DNA from: F23-B02 sp963625685
GTDB taxonomy: Bacteria; Bacillota; Clostridia; Oscillospirales; Oscillospiraceae
Length of the DNA: 64,000 nucleotides
Assembly (NCBI GenBank): GCA_963625685.1
Contig: CAVFTR010000003.1
Span: forward strand, 102,983-166,982
Direction: 5' to 3'
A model generated the notes under the pieces. It worked only from the letters and a program-made list of their open reading frames with translations. It did not search any database and had not been told where the DNA came from. The translations under genes and the position numbers were made by a program. This document shows, piece by piece, positions 15,093 through 22,914 of the stretch (positions within the stretch are counted from its first letter, which is position 1; each line of letters begins with the position of its first letter).

Positions 15093-18000
15093 ATGTCAAC
15101 ATTTAAATGTAAAATGTGCGGCGGAGAGATTGAATTTGAACAGGGAGCAACTGTTGGAGTGTGCGACTCCTGCGGTACGAAGCAGACGCTTCCTCGCCTT
15201 GACGACGACAGAAAGGCAAATCTGTATGACCGCGCGAATCATTTCCGCAGGAACAATGATTTTGATAAAGCAATGGGCATCTACGAGCAGATACTCAATG
15301 AGGACGGCACCGATGCGGAAACCTACTGGTCGCTGGTGCTTTGCCGCTATGGTATCGAATATGTCGAAGACCCTGCTACCCACAAGCGTGTGCCCACGGT
15401 AAACCGCGCACAATACACATCGATTTTTGACGATGACGACTATAAATCCGCTTTGAAATATGCCGACGCATATCAGCGGAGCATTTACGAAGACGAAGCA
15501 AAGGCAATCAACGAGATTCAAAAGGGCATTCTTGAGATCTCGCAGAAGGAAGAGCCGTTTGATGTTTTCATCTGCTATAAGGAGACCGACAACAGCGGCA
15601 GAAGAACGCCGGATTCGGTGCTGGCAAACGACCTTTACCATCAGCTCACTCAGGAAGGCTTCAAGGTGTTTTTCAGCGGAATAACGCTGGAGGACAAGCT
15701 CGGCACAGCGTACGAGCCTTACATATTTGCAGCGCTCAACTCGGCTAAGGTCATGGTCGTTATCGGAACAAAGCCTGAGTATTTCAACGCTGTATGGGTC
15801 AAAAACGAATGGAGCCGCTATCTTGCGCTCGTCAAGAAATCCGGCGGCAAAAAGGTGCTCATTCCGGCATACAGAGATATGGATCCCTATGACCTGCCGG
15901 AGGAATTTTCGCATCTGCTGGCACAGGATATGTCCAAGCTCGGCTTCATGCAGGATCTTATACGCGGCATCAAGAAAATAGCCTCTGTAGATGAACCTAA
16001 GGCTGCGGCCAAAGAGGCCGTTGTTGTGAACAGCGGCAGCAGCTCTGTCGAGCCGCTTTTGAAGCGCGCATTTATGTTCCTCGAGGACAGAGAATGGGAA
16101 GAAGCGGATAAATACTGCGAAAAGGTGCTTGATATCGATCCCGAAAACGCACAGGCATACCTCGGAAAGCTTATGGCAGAGTGCGAAGCTCGCAGGAAGG
16201 AAGACCTCAAAGACTGCCGAGAATCGTTTGATGACAGCAGCAATTTCGAAAAGGTCGTGCGCTTTGGCGATAAGCAGCTTGTCGATGAACTCGAGAGCTA
16301 TAGCGATCATATATTCGAGCGTAATGAAAATGACCGCTTGACGAGAATTTATAGAGGCGCCGTAATTAACATGAAGGACGCCAACACAGAAGAAAAATTT
16401 AAAGCGGCGGCGAAGAAATTTGAAAGCATTCACGGCTTCATGGACGCCGATGAAAAGCGCCGGCAATGTCTTGAAAAAGCGGAAGAGAGCCGCAAGGACG
16501 CTATATACAATGCTGCGATAAAAGACATGGAGCGAGACGCGCGTCTCAAATATGGGGATGCAATAAGCAAGCTTGAGAGCATCCGCGGCTGGAGAGATGC
16601 GGACAAGAAAATTCAGGAATGCTCCGATCGTTTAGCTGAAATTGAAAGAAAGCGGGAAGAGCAGCGTATAGCTGACGAAAAGGCTGATAAAGAACGGCGC
16701 ATAGCCGCCCAAAAGGCTGCCCAAAAGGCCGCCGAGAAGAAAAAACGAATACTTTCTATCGCAATTCCCGTGGCCATTGCGGTTATTGCCCTTGTTATCG
16801 TTCTCACCAAGGTCATTATCCCAAACAGCAAATATAATGCGGCATTAGAGCTCTACGATGAGGGTAAATATTATGAAGCGGCAGCAGCATTTTTGTCGCT
16901 CGGAGATTACAAAGATTCACAAGCTCGTTGCTTCACGGCAATGGAACAAACTGGCTGGAGACAGACAGTTGTGAGTGAATATGAATTTACAGCTGCTGTT
17001 AAAAATGATGGTACTGTAGTTGCCGCGGGAAATAACGAACATGGTCAATGTGATGTGTCGGGCTGGACTGATATCGTATCGATTGCCTGTAGTGGTTGGC
17101 ATACAGTAGGGCTTAAAGCTGACGGAACTGTAGTTGCCACAGGGGTTAACTGGAATGGTCGATGTGATGTGTCGGATTGGAGAAACATTGTTGCGATTGC
17201 CTGTGGAGGAGAGCATACAGTAGGCCTAAAATCTGACGGAACTGTAGTTGCCACAGGGGTTAACGATTACGGACAATGTGATGTGTCGGATTGGAGAAAC
17301 ATTGTTGCGATTGCCTGTGATAGTGACATTACAGTAGGCCTAAAATCTGACGGAACTGTAGTTGCCGCAGGATATAACAAATACGGCCAATGTGATGTGT
17401 CGGGCTGGACTGATATCGTAGCGATTGCCTGTGGAGGAGAGCATACAGTAGGCCTAAAATCTGACGGAACTGTAGTTGCCACAGGGGTTAACGATTACGG
17501 ACAATGTGATGTGTCGGATTGGAGAAACATTGTTGCGATTGCCTGTGATAGTGACATTACAGTAGGCCTAAAATCTGACGGAACTGTAGTTGCCGCAGGA
17601 TATAACAAATACGGCCAATGTGATGTGTCGGGCTGGACTGATATCGTAGCGATTGCCTGTGGAGGAGAGCATACAGTAGGCCTAAAATCTGACGGAACTG
17701 TAGTTGCCACGGGATATAACCATGACGGTCAATGTGATGTGTCGGGCTGGACTGATATCGTAGCGATTGCCTGTGGAAGAGAGCATACAGTAGGCCTAAA
17801 ATCTGACGGCACTGTGGTTGCCGCAGGATATAACAAATACGGCCAATGTGATGTGTCGAGCTGGACGGATATTGTTTCGATTGGCGGTGTTTCTTACCTT
17901 ACAATAGGCTTGAAATCAGACGGAACTGTAGTTGCCACAGGGGTTAACGATTACGGACAATGTGATGTGTCGGATTGGAGAAACATTGTTGCGATTGCCT

Positions 18001-18125
18001 GTGATAGTGACATTACAGTAGGCCTAAAATCTGACGGAACTGTAGTTGCCGCAGGATATAACAAATACGGCCAATGTGATGTATCAAGCTGGACTAATAT
18101 AAGGCTACCGAATAGCAAGAAGTGA
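15093..18125 (+). CDS. Zinc-ribbon/TIR/transmembrane/RCC1-repeat protein
   Basis: A 1010-residue multidomain protein. In order: a zinc ribbon (Cys6, 9, 24, 27), a helical linker, a TIR domain at about 153-290 (PFDVFICYKETD, with Glu239 in VKNEWSRY at the position of the NADase glutamate), tetratricopeptide-like helices, a basic coiled coil, one transmembrane helix (about 552-575), and from 639 nine and a half RCC1-like repeats of 38 residues. If the TIR side is cytosolic, the repeats are outside. TIR domains in bacterial defence cleave NAD or make signalling nucleotides; this activity is inferred. A perfect 228 bp repeat inside the RCC1 part shows recent duplication. It ends the SPFH block. 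Confidence 0.88.
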   Translation: MSTFKCKMCGGEIEFEQGATVGVCDSCGTKQTLPRLDDDRKANLYDRANHFRRNNDFDKAMGIYEQILNEDGTDAETYWSLVLCRYGIEYVEDPATHKRVPTVNRAQYTSIFDDDDYKSALKYADAYQRSIYEDEAKAINEIQKGILEISQKEEPFDVFICYKETDNSGRRTPDSVLANDLYHQLTQEGFKVFFSGITLEDKLGTAYEPYIFAALNSAKVMVVIGTKPEYFNAVWVKNEWSRYLALVKKSGGKKVLIPAYRDMDPYDLPEEFSHLLAQDMSKLGFMQDLIRGIKKIASVDEPKAAAKEAVVVNSGSSSVEPLLKRAFMFLEDREWEEADKYCEKVLDIDPENAQAYLGKLMAECEARRKEDLKDCRESFDDSSNFEKVVRFGDKQLVDELESYSDHIFERNENDRLTRIYRGAVINMKDANTEEKFKAAAKKFESIHGFMDADEKRRQCLEKAEESRKDAIYNAAIKDMERDARLKYGDAISKLESIRGWRDADKKIQECSDRLAEIERKREEQRIADEKADKERRIAAQKAAQKAAEKKKRILSIAIPVAIAVIALVIVLTKVIIPNSKYNAALELYDEGKYYEAAAAFLSLGDYKDSQARCFTAMEQTGWRQTVVSEYEFTAAVKNDGTVVAAGNNEHGQCDVSGWTDIVSIACSGWHTVGLKADGTVVATGVNWNGRCDVSDWRNIVAIACGGEHTVGLKSDGTVVATGVNDYGQCDVSDWRNIVAIACDSDITVGLKSDGTVVAAGYNKYGQCDVSGWTDIVAIACGGEHTVGLKSDGTVVATGVNDYGQCDVSDWRNIVAIACDSDITVGLKSDGTVVAAGYNKYGQCDVSGWTDIVAIACGGEHTVGLKSDGTVVATGYNHDGQCDVSGWTDIVAIACGREHTVGLKSDGTVVAAGYNKYGQCDVSSWTDIVSIGGVSYLTIGLKSDGTVVATGVNDYGQCDVSDWRNIVAIACDSDITVGLKSDGTVVAAGYNKYGQCDVSSWTNIRLPNSKK
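17007..18125 (+). repeat. Tandem 114 bp units encoding RCC1-like repeats
   Basis: Units begin at 17007, 17121, 17235, 17349, 17463, 17577, 17691, 17805, 17919 and 18033, each 38 codons, the last partial. The units at 17235-17462 and 17463-17690 form an identical 228 bp pair, and the unit at 17919 again matches those at 17235 and 17463. Most units encode two cysteines (GQCDVS and AIAC). Confidence 0.92.
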
Positions 18126-18161
18126 GCTTTGCTTACAATAATTGGCAATAAGACAAAACTC

Positions 18162-18190
18162 AGGCCGAAGGATCAAATGTCCTTCGGCCT
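18162..18190. terminator. Bidirectional terminator
   Basis: The arms aggccgaagga and tccttcggcct pair perfectly over 11 bp between the convergent TIR and recombinase genes. The better T tract (gagttttgtctt) is on the minus strand. Confidence 0.75.
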
Positions 18191-18193
18191 ATT

Positions 18194-18763
18194 CTATATC
18201 CACTTGCGGCGCGCTCTTATCAATGTACTCTTGCTTATGCCTGTCATAGCCTCGACCTCGCGGTAGGTCTTGCCCGAAGACAGGAGCTCCATTGCGTGAT
18301 CAATTTGAGCGGGTGTAAACTTTTTCGGCCGTCCATCGCGGAAGTTAGGATTTTGCCGCGCAGCCATTTTTCCTGTTTGTGTGCGCTCGACGATCACTCC
18401 GCGCTCATACTCGGCAAATGCGAGCATGACAGTTAAAATAAGATTGCCTGTCAGCGTGTTTTCGATGAGCCCCATGTTGAGAATATGCACCCTGACACCG
18501 CGCTCAAACAGCTCTCTAACGGTCTGAACGCCATCTATTGCCGTTCGTGCAAAGCGGTCGAGCTTGCAGACAACGAGCGTGTCGCCTTCTGTGAGCCGTT
18601 CCAATAGCTGCTGAAACTTTGGCCTGTCCATTGCCTTGCCCGAAAACGCCTCGGTTATGATCTCTTGACAGCCATACTGCGACAGCGCCGCCTGCTGCTC
18701 TTCGAGGCTGTTTCCGTCCCTGCACTGCGTCGCAGTTGAGACTCTTGCGTAGCCGTATATCAT
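18194..18763 (-). CDS. Serine recombinase, resolvase/invertase type
   Basis: A 189-residue small serine recombinase. YARVST near the start holds the catalytic serine, EEQQAAL and CKLDRFART carry the conserved arginines, and a C-terminal helix-turn-helix (TYREVEAMTGISKSTLIRAR) binds DNA. Enzymes of this size resolve or invert DNA at res-like sites and do not usually integrate elements, so it is probably a resolvase or invertase of this mobile element. It is intact and lies at the end of the TIR block, convergent with it. Confidence 0.92.
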   Translation of the reverse strand: MIYGYARVSTATQCRDGNSLEEQQAALSQYGCQEIITEAFSGKAMDRPKFQQLLERLTEGDTLVVCKLDRFARTAIDGVQTVRELFERGVRVHILNMGLIENTLTGNLILTVMLAFAEYERGVIVERTQTGKMAARQNPNFRDGRPKKFTPAQIDHAMELLSSGKTYREVEAMTGISKSTLIRARRKWI

Positions 18764-18917
18764 GTTTTTCTCCCTTCACTTTTGGCGCTGAGTTTTGACA
18801 CCGCCTCAGCCCTTGATTTTCCGCACTTGCCGCCGCAGTGCCAAAACTTATAACTTTGGGAACCAACAGAGCAAAAACGAAAGGGTCTGCCGTGGCGCAG
18901 CCCCTTATTCTCAGCAC

Positions 18918-19193
18918 TCAGGCAATGCTGAAGCGTCGACTTGAAACCTGCTTTACAAACTGCTTGTAGAGCTCGCCGTAAGATTTTTTAAACGCTGTTG
19001 TGTCAAAACGGTTTGAGAGAACCGAAGTCCAGCGAATGATCTTGCCGTTCACTTCGAGCTCTTCGGTGTCGCGCATGAGGAGCTCCGCCTTTATGCTGTC
19101 CTTGACTGCCTCTGCGTTTGCTTTGGCTTCTTCAATAAGCTCCTCAAGCTCGTGCAGCTCGTCGATCTTTTTTGCTAAATCAATGTTGCTCAT
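18918..19193 (-). CDS. Small coiled-coil protein, mobile-element hypothetical
   Basis: A 91-residue protein with a strongly charged helical N-terminal half (MSNIDLAKKIDELHELEELI) and a C-terminal FKKSYGELYKQF segment. The type occurs on clostridial plasmids and integrative elements, but I know no function. A ribosome binding site (ggagatac) precedes it. A hairpin with gctgc/gcagc-like arms at about 18877-18903 probably terminates it. Confidence 0.72.
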   Translation of the reverse strand: MSNIDLAKKIDELHELEELIEEAKANAEAVKDSIKAELLMRDTEELEVNGKIIRWTSVLSNRFDTTAFKKSYGELYKQFVKQVSSRRFSIA

Positions 19194-19235
19194 TTTTGTA
19201 TCTCCTTTTCGGTTAATTTCCTTGATGTGATTATA

Positions 19236-19326
19236 TTATACACGAAATAACGTGTATAAGCAATTGACAATATGCACGAATTTTAGAGTATAAAACTATG
19301 AAAATTATACACTTGAATTCGTGTAT
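19236..19326. promoter_or_regulatory. Paired operators between divergent genes
   Basis: TTATACACG-6 nt-CGTGTATAA (19236-19259) is a perfect 9-bp-arm palindrome. ATACAC-8 nt-GTGTAT (19307-19326) is a second site, and a half-site tgcacgaa lies between. TTGACA at 19264 probably belongs to the plus-strand promoter. The small XRE protein at 19369 is the likely ligand. Confidence 0.6.
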
Positions 19327-19368
19327 CCGATGTGATATCATTGCAGCAATATAAAAGGAGGCAGCATT

Positions 19369-19596
19369 ATGCCGCTAAAATATAAAATAAACATTCTTGA
19401 GGCGCTGAAAGAGAAGGGCTATTCGTCATACTTCTTCAGGACAACAGAAGACAAAAGAAAGAAGCTCAGCGAATCAACTCTACAGAAGCTCAGAAAAGGG
19501 GAGCAGGGAATATCGTGGGATAATATTGAGACAATTTGCCGACTGCTCGACTGCCAGCCTGGGGACATTATTGAATACGAGAAGGATACTGAATAA
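19369..19596 (+). CDS. Small XRE regulator (HTH_26/YozG-like)
   Basis: A 75-residue Cro/CI-like protein whose helix-turn-helix part includes LSESTLQKLRKGEQGISWDN and ends in the typical ICRLLDCQPGDIIEY. It follows a strong aaaggagg site. Two palindromes upstream suggest autoregulation together with the divergent small gene. It probably controls maintenance functions of the mobile element. Confidence 0.85.
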   Translation: MPLKYKINILEALKEKGYSSYFFRTTEDKRKKLSESTLQKLRKGEQGISWDNIETICRLLDCQPGDIIEYEKDTE

Positions 19597-19762
19597 TCCC
19601 CCTTGAAATAGGCGGGGCTGGCTTTTGGGATTAAACTGATTTTACTCAGTATTCTCAGTTGTGCACGTCTGCGAAAAATCCCTAAGTAGATTTACATCTG
19701 AATTACGGCTGAAAATGAAAAAAACGAGCTGCGCCGCTTTAAGTGACGTAGCTCGTTATGCT

Positions 19763-19975
19763 TTAAAACTTGAGTTTATCAAGTAGATTATCAACTGTTT
19801 TTTCAATTTTATCATATGACTTTTTATCTTTGACGACTTTGCTCTTCTACTGCTGGGCTGCTGTCATCAACGTTCTTTTTGCTGAGTAGCAAATCTCCCA
19901 AAGATTGTAGCCGTCTTTATACATCGTTTCGTAATACTACGGTATTCTCTGATCTATACGCTCAGGTGTTGTCAT
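19763..19975 (-). pseudogene. Small ORF interrupted by two in-frame amber codons
   Basis: From the ATG at 19975, behind a perfect aaggaggt site, the frame reads MTTPERIDQRIP-TAG-YYETMYKDGYNLWEICYSA, then continues through TAAQQ-TAG-KSKVVKDKK to a TAA at 19763. Apart from two TAG codons (codons 13 and 43) the 70-codon frame has normal coding character in the same frame throughout. It may be a pseudogene from two CAG-to-TAG changes, or a relic of a source that reads TAG as an amino acid. It lies upstream of the minus-strand exit of this element, 16 bp from the next gene. Confidence 0.6.
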
Positions 19976-19991
19976 TACTAAACCTCCTTCC

Positions 19992-20552
19992 TTAAAATCT
20001 GAATTCACTGTCGTATCGGGGCCTCACACCTGTGACTTTTGGTTCTGTTATATTCTTTATTTTGTTCACCGGAATTATCCTATCCGATATTATATTATTA
20101 TAGGTATTCTGAAAATCCTGTGATGAGGTGCTTTCAATATCCTTTGAGCAGTTAGCTTCAGTATCCTCCGTTTTTACTGAGTATGTAGACTCTTCAGTAA
20201 GCTTTGCACTGTTATAGATAGCGTCATAGTCTATTATGATTTTGCCTTCTTCGTGGATGATCCAGCCCTTTTCCACAAGGGCGCTGCGCGCCTTCTTATA
20301 TGTTTCCTCTGTCATCCCACAGCGGTCGCAGACTGTTTTTGTAGCAACAGAGAATGTTCCATCATCCGCGTTGCCTGTAAGAAACAGCATGAGTTTTAAC
20401 TGAGCTCCGCACTTGCCTCCGATGTTCTGAAAGATAATATTCTCAAGCTCAATTGATCTTATGGCCTTGCCCTTGCCATACTTTTGGCTGGAGCGATTTT
20501 TTTCACCTTTCTTTAAAAGAACAGGAGCCTGTGAATAGTTGTTGTTTGGCAT
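19992..20552 (-). CDS. Winged-helix-like mobile-element protein
   Basis: A 186-residue protein starting at 20552 behind ggaggtcaac. The central part (CGAQLKLMLFLTGNADDGTF, then VCDRCGMTEETYKKARSAL) resembles winged-helix proteins of phages and plasmids that act in replication or regulation. The C-terminal third is low complexity and polar. It precedes the amber-interrupted ORF in the same direction. The function is unproven. Confidence 0.65.
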   Translation of the reverse strand: MPNNNYSQAPVLLKKGEKNRSSQKYGKGKAIRSIELENIIFQNIGGKCGAQLKLMLFLTGNADDGTFSVATKTVCDRCGMTEETYKKARSALVEKGWIIHEEGKIIIDYDAIYNSAKLTEESTYSVKTEDTEANCSKDIESTSSQDFQNTYNNIISDRIIPVNKIKNITEPKVTGVRPRYDSEFRF

Positions 20553-20619
20553 TGTTGACCTCCATTGTATTGTGAAATTTGTAATAGATTGATTAACGCA
20601 AATTGACCATGTTTTTGGG

Positions 20620-21036
20620 TTATGCGGCAACAGTGATGCACTGATCTGCTGCGGAGCTCTCATCTTTAATACCGTAACTGCTGACTTCGGGATACTGGGT
20701 AAGGAACCACTTTTTAATAACTGGGTATCTGTAAGCACTTGAGTGGCATTTGGATATTTCGATCATCTCTTCAAGCCTTTCGAGATTTACACGATCATTT
20801 GAAGCGCTTCTTTTAGAAATGTAATCACGCATGTAGTCGTATGTGAGCCCCTTGTAGCACTCTTTTGCGGTGTTGCGCCGGATCTTACGAGTGACAACTA
20901 CATAATCGGGGTAGTCCCTGCGGACGCTTTGAAGCATTGAGTATTCAGGATTACGGACATTTTCAGCAAGCTTTGAAAAAGTTCTGTCCATAACAATCAA
21001 GCGAGATTCGTGATTAAGACGAATTGTGTTCTTCAT
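20620..21036 (-). CDS. Mobile-element hypothetical, paralogue of next gene
   Basis: A 138-residue protein. It shares with its upstream neighbour the elements RRDYP, a TYDYMRDYI/TLNEISDYV-like helix and the C-terminal IKKWFLTQYPE (neighbour: VKSWFLSQFPE). No known domain is evident. The genes are 19 bp apart and were probably duplicated within an element. Confidence 0.7.
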   Translation of the reverse strand: MKNTIRLNHESRLIVMDRTFSKLAENVRNPEYSMLQSVRRDYPDYVVVTRKIRRNTAKECYKGLTYDYMRDYISKRSASNDRVNLERLEEMIEISKCHSSAYRYPVIKKWFLTQYPEVSSYGIKDESSAADQCITVAA

Positions 21037-21055
21037 TTTTTCGGCCTCCCCTTAT

Positions 21056-21448
21056 TTATGCAGCTGCGCCACAAAGAATAGCCTGAGTTTTTTTGTTGTG
21101 CTCTGCGCGAGCTTTCTTGAGTTCAGGGAACTGAGAGAGGAACCAACTTTTCACTTCAAAGAAGGAAGCTGATTTTATATACTCGTCAGTATTTTTGCCA
21201 GTCAAGAAAGCGAAGTCGCTCTTCTGCTTGTCCGAACCGTTCTTTTCAACGTAATCGGAGATTTCATTCAGTGTGAGCTTTGCAAAGGCGGCCTTGCTGC
21301 GCTTGGACTTGATTTCTGCTGTGCGGAAGCTGGGGTAATCTCTGCGTGCCGCCTGAAGTGCATTGTACATCTGAGTGCCGAACTTGCGTGCTTCCTTCAT
21401 CTCTGCGGCGGTCAGCTCAATGGTCATTTTCTTTTCGTTAATAGTCAT
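21056..21448 (-). CDS. Mobile-element hypothetical, paralogue of previous gene
   Basis: A 130-residue protein from the ATG at 21448, which follows aaaaggagaaac; the longer frame to 21484 has no ribosome binding site. It is lysine- and alanine-rich (MTIELTAAEMKEARKFGTQM) with the shared RRDYP and SWFLSQFPE segments. It heads a minus-strand group running down to 19763, and a TATAAT lies about 75 bp upstream. Confidence 0.7.
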   Translation of the reverse strand: MTINEKKMTIELTAAEMKEARKFGTQMYNALQAARRDYPSFRTAEIKSKRSKAAFAKLTLNEISDYVEKNGSDKQKSDFAFLTGKNTDEYIKSASFFEVKSWFLSQFPELKKARAEHNKKTQAILCGAAA

Positions 21449-21484
21449 AATGTTTCTCCTTTTCTCGTGTTGGTCACGACCCAA

Positions 21485-21817
21485 ATTATTCTTTTTGAGC
21501 TTTTCTCTTGCTCATCTTGTGTCTTAATTATAGCAGAGCGGGAGCCTGCATCTGTCGTTTTAATGGAACATGTACTGAGAAGTTAAATTAACGAATAAAT
21601 GATGTTTCAAAGATGCTGGGGCAGAGTTAAAAGATGCAGAAAAAATATTTTAAATATGACAAAAGTCAGTTGGTTTCGAGCTTGATTTCGGCAATCTGAT
21701 TTGCTAATATTTACTCACAAATCAGAAATACCTACTGACAAAGAGCGCTTGAAGCAACTGACAATGCAACAGATTTTTTAGTGTCGAACCAACAGAAGCG
21801 GATGCTTGCAGCCGCTT
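21485..21817. other. Gene-free right end of the spo0A element
   Basis: No credible gene is present. The stretch holds a minus-strand TATAAT near 21528 and, next to the repeat, a short hairpin (aagcgg/gccgctt, 21796-21817). gtgtcgaac at 21781 also occurs at 9401 just before the left repeat, so sequence resemblance to spo0A may extend past the main repeat with a roughly 28 bp insertion. Confidence 0.5.
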
Positions 21818-22171
21818 CATCAAAGGCAAGCCGACCAACTCCGAATTCATCGCCATGATCGCCGACTGCCTTTCCCTGCGCCAAAAGCAGGGCATAATGC
21901 GGTGAAAACACAGCAAAATCAAGGCTTTGCCGGATGGAGGAATATGGCGCGGAAGCGACGAATAAGCTGAACGCGCTATGAATTTCCCCTCCGCATAGCA
22001 ACCTATCATTGAGCTCATAGCAACGAACGCTCCCTGTCAGTTGGGTATCCTGAACCAACCGACGGGGAGTGTTTTTATGAGCAATTTCAGTTTGGATTAT
22101 TGCATTGATGAGTTTATGATCTACTGCCGCAGCCGTGATCTTCGGCGGCGAACGCTGGACAGCTATGAGCA
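21818..22171 (+). repeat. Right copy of 354 bp direct repeat (internal junction)
   Basis: This repeats the end of spo0A, its terminator and the integrase start at an offset of 12409 bp from the left copy. The spo0A codons here are a non-functional leftover. After 22171 the sequences diverge and the CRISPR array begins 10 bp later. Confidence 0.88.
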
Positions 22172-22181
22172 TATTATCTCC
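22077..22181 (+). pseudogene. Integrase gene truncated at the CRISPR array
   Basis: The ATG at 22077 starts MSNFSLDYCIDEFMIYCRSR, identical to the intact integrase except for one residue, and continues to DSYEH. It then runs into foreign sequence and the first CRISPR repeat, where a stop is met. All catalytic residues are missing. It marks the left end of an older, related element. Confidence 0.88.
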
Positions 22182-22745
22182 ATTTCTACTCACGCCCCTG
22201 CGTGAGGGGCGACCGGTGCGCAGCCTTCGTTTTCAGCTGATCTGATATATTTCTACTCACGCCCCTGCGTGAGGGGCGACCGTTGACGACTTGGCCGCGC
22301 TGGATTCTTTTATTCTCATTTCTACTCACGCCCCTGCGTGAGGGGCGACCGCCCGCGCTGCCCGGTATATCAACATCGAAATATTTCTACTCACGCCCCT
22401 GCGTGAGGGGCGACGACACACTTTGCGCACCATGCGAGGATGGCGAAATTTCTACTCACGCCCCTGCGTGAGGGGCGACTAGGCGAGGATGTGTTCGTGT
22501 TTCCACGCTGCGAGGGATTTCTACTCACGCCCCTGCGTGAGGGGCGACTTGAATAGCCAAAAGGAGAAAATACATAGACATGATTTCTACTCACGCCCCT
22601 GCGTGAGGGGCGACTAATGCCGTTGTCGCCGCCGCGCTTCAGGCAAAATTTCTACTCACGCCCCTGCGTGAGGGGCGACATTTCATTATCAAGTCCGTCG
22701 AGCAATCGGAGCAATTTCTACTCACGCCCCTGCGTGAGGGGCGAC
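22182..22745 (-). CRISPR. Type I-C CRISPR array, 9 repeats and 8 spacers
   Basis: Nine identical 32 bp repeats start at 22182, 22249, 22318, 22383, 22448, 22517, 22583, 22648 and 22714. In transcript orientation (minus) each begins GTCGCCCCTCACGCAGGGGC and ends GTGAGTAGAAAT, the usual type I-C form with an internal palindrome. The spacers are 33 to 37 bp long. The leader is on the cas2 side (22746-22914). Even the distal repeat at 22182 is perfect, so the array may have lost its old end when the integrase was cut. Confidence 0.98.
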
Positions 22746-22914
22746 AGCAATTTTTCACAAAATCCATTTCGGGTTTTATAGCAAATTGCTGAAAATTCAC
22801 GCAGTTTTGGAATCATATCTCAACTGGATCGATTTCGAAACCTACAAAACCGTGTGAATTGCGGAGATTATATGCACCAACCTAACGCAAAATTATGAAT
22901 GGGAGAGGTCGGCG
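22746..22914 (-). promoter_or_regulatory. CRISPR leader
   Basis: This AT-rich, gene-free stretch lies between cas2 and the first repeat. On the minus strand it contains TATAAT near 22868-22873, about 125 bp before the array. Its position makes it the leader. Confidence 0.7.

Noticed and set aside
17007..18125. Regular repeats that could look like a CRISPR array
   Set aside because: The units are 114 bp, in frame and encode RCC1-like repeats; there are no unique spacers.
22415..22447. A spacer sharing cacactttgcgc with the intact integrase at 9761, exactly where the truncated copy diverges
   Set aside because: A 12-base match between eight spacers and 64 kb is expected about twice by chance, and the rest of the spacer does not align, so self-targeting or a rearrangement trace is not supported.
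22283..22594. Open frames across the CRISPR array on both strands
   Set aside because: They consist of translated repeats and spacers.
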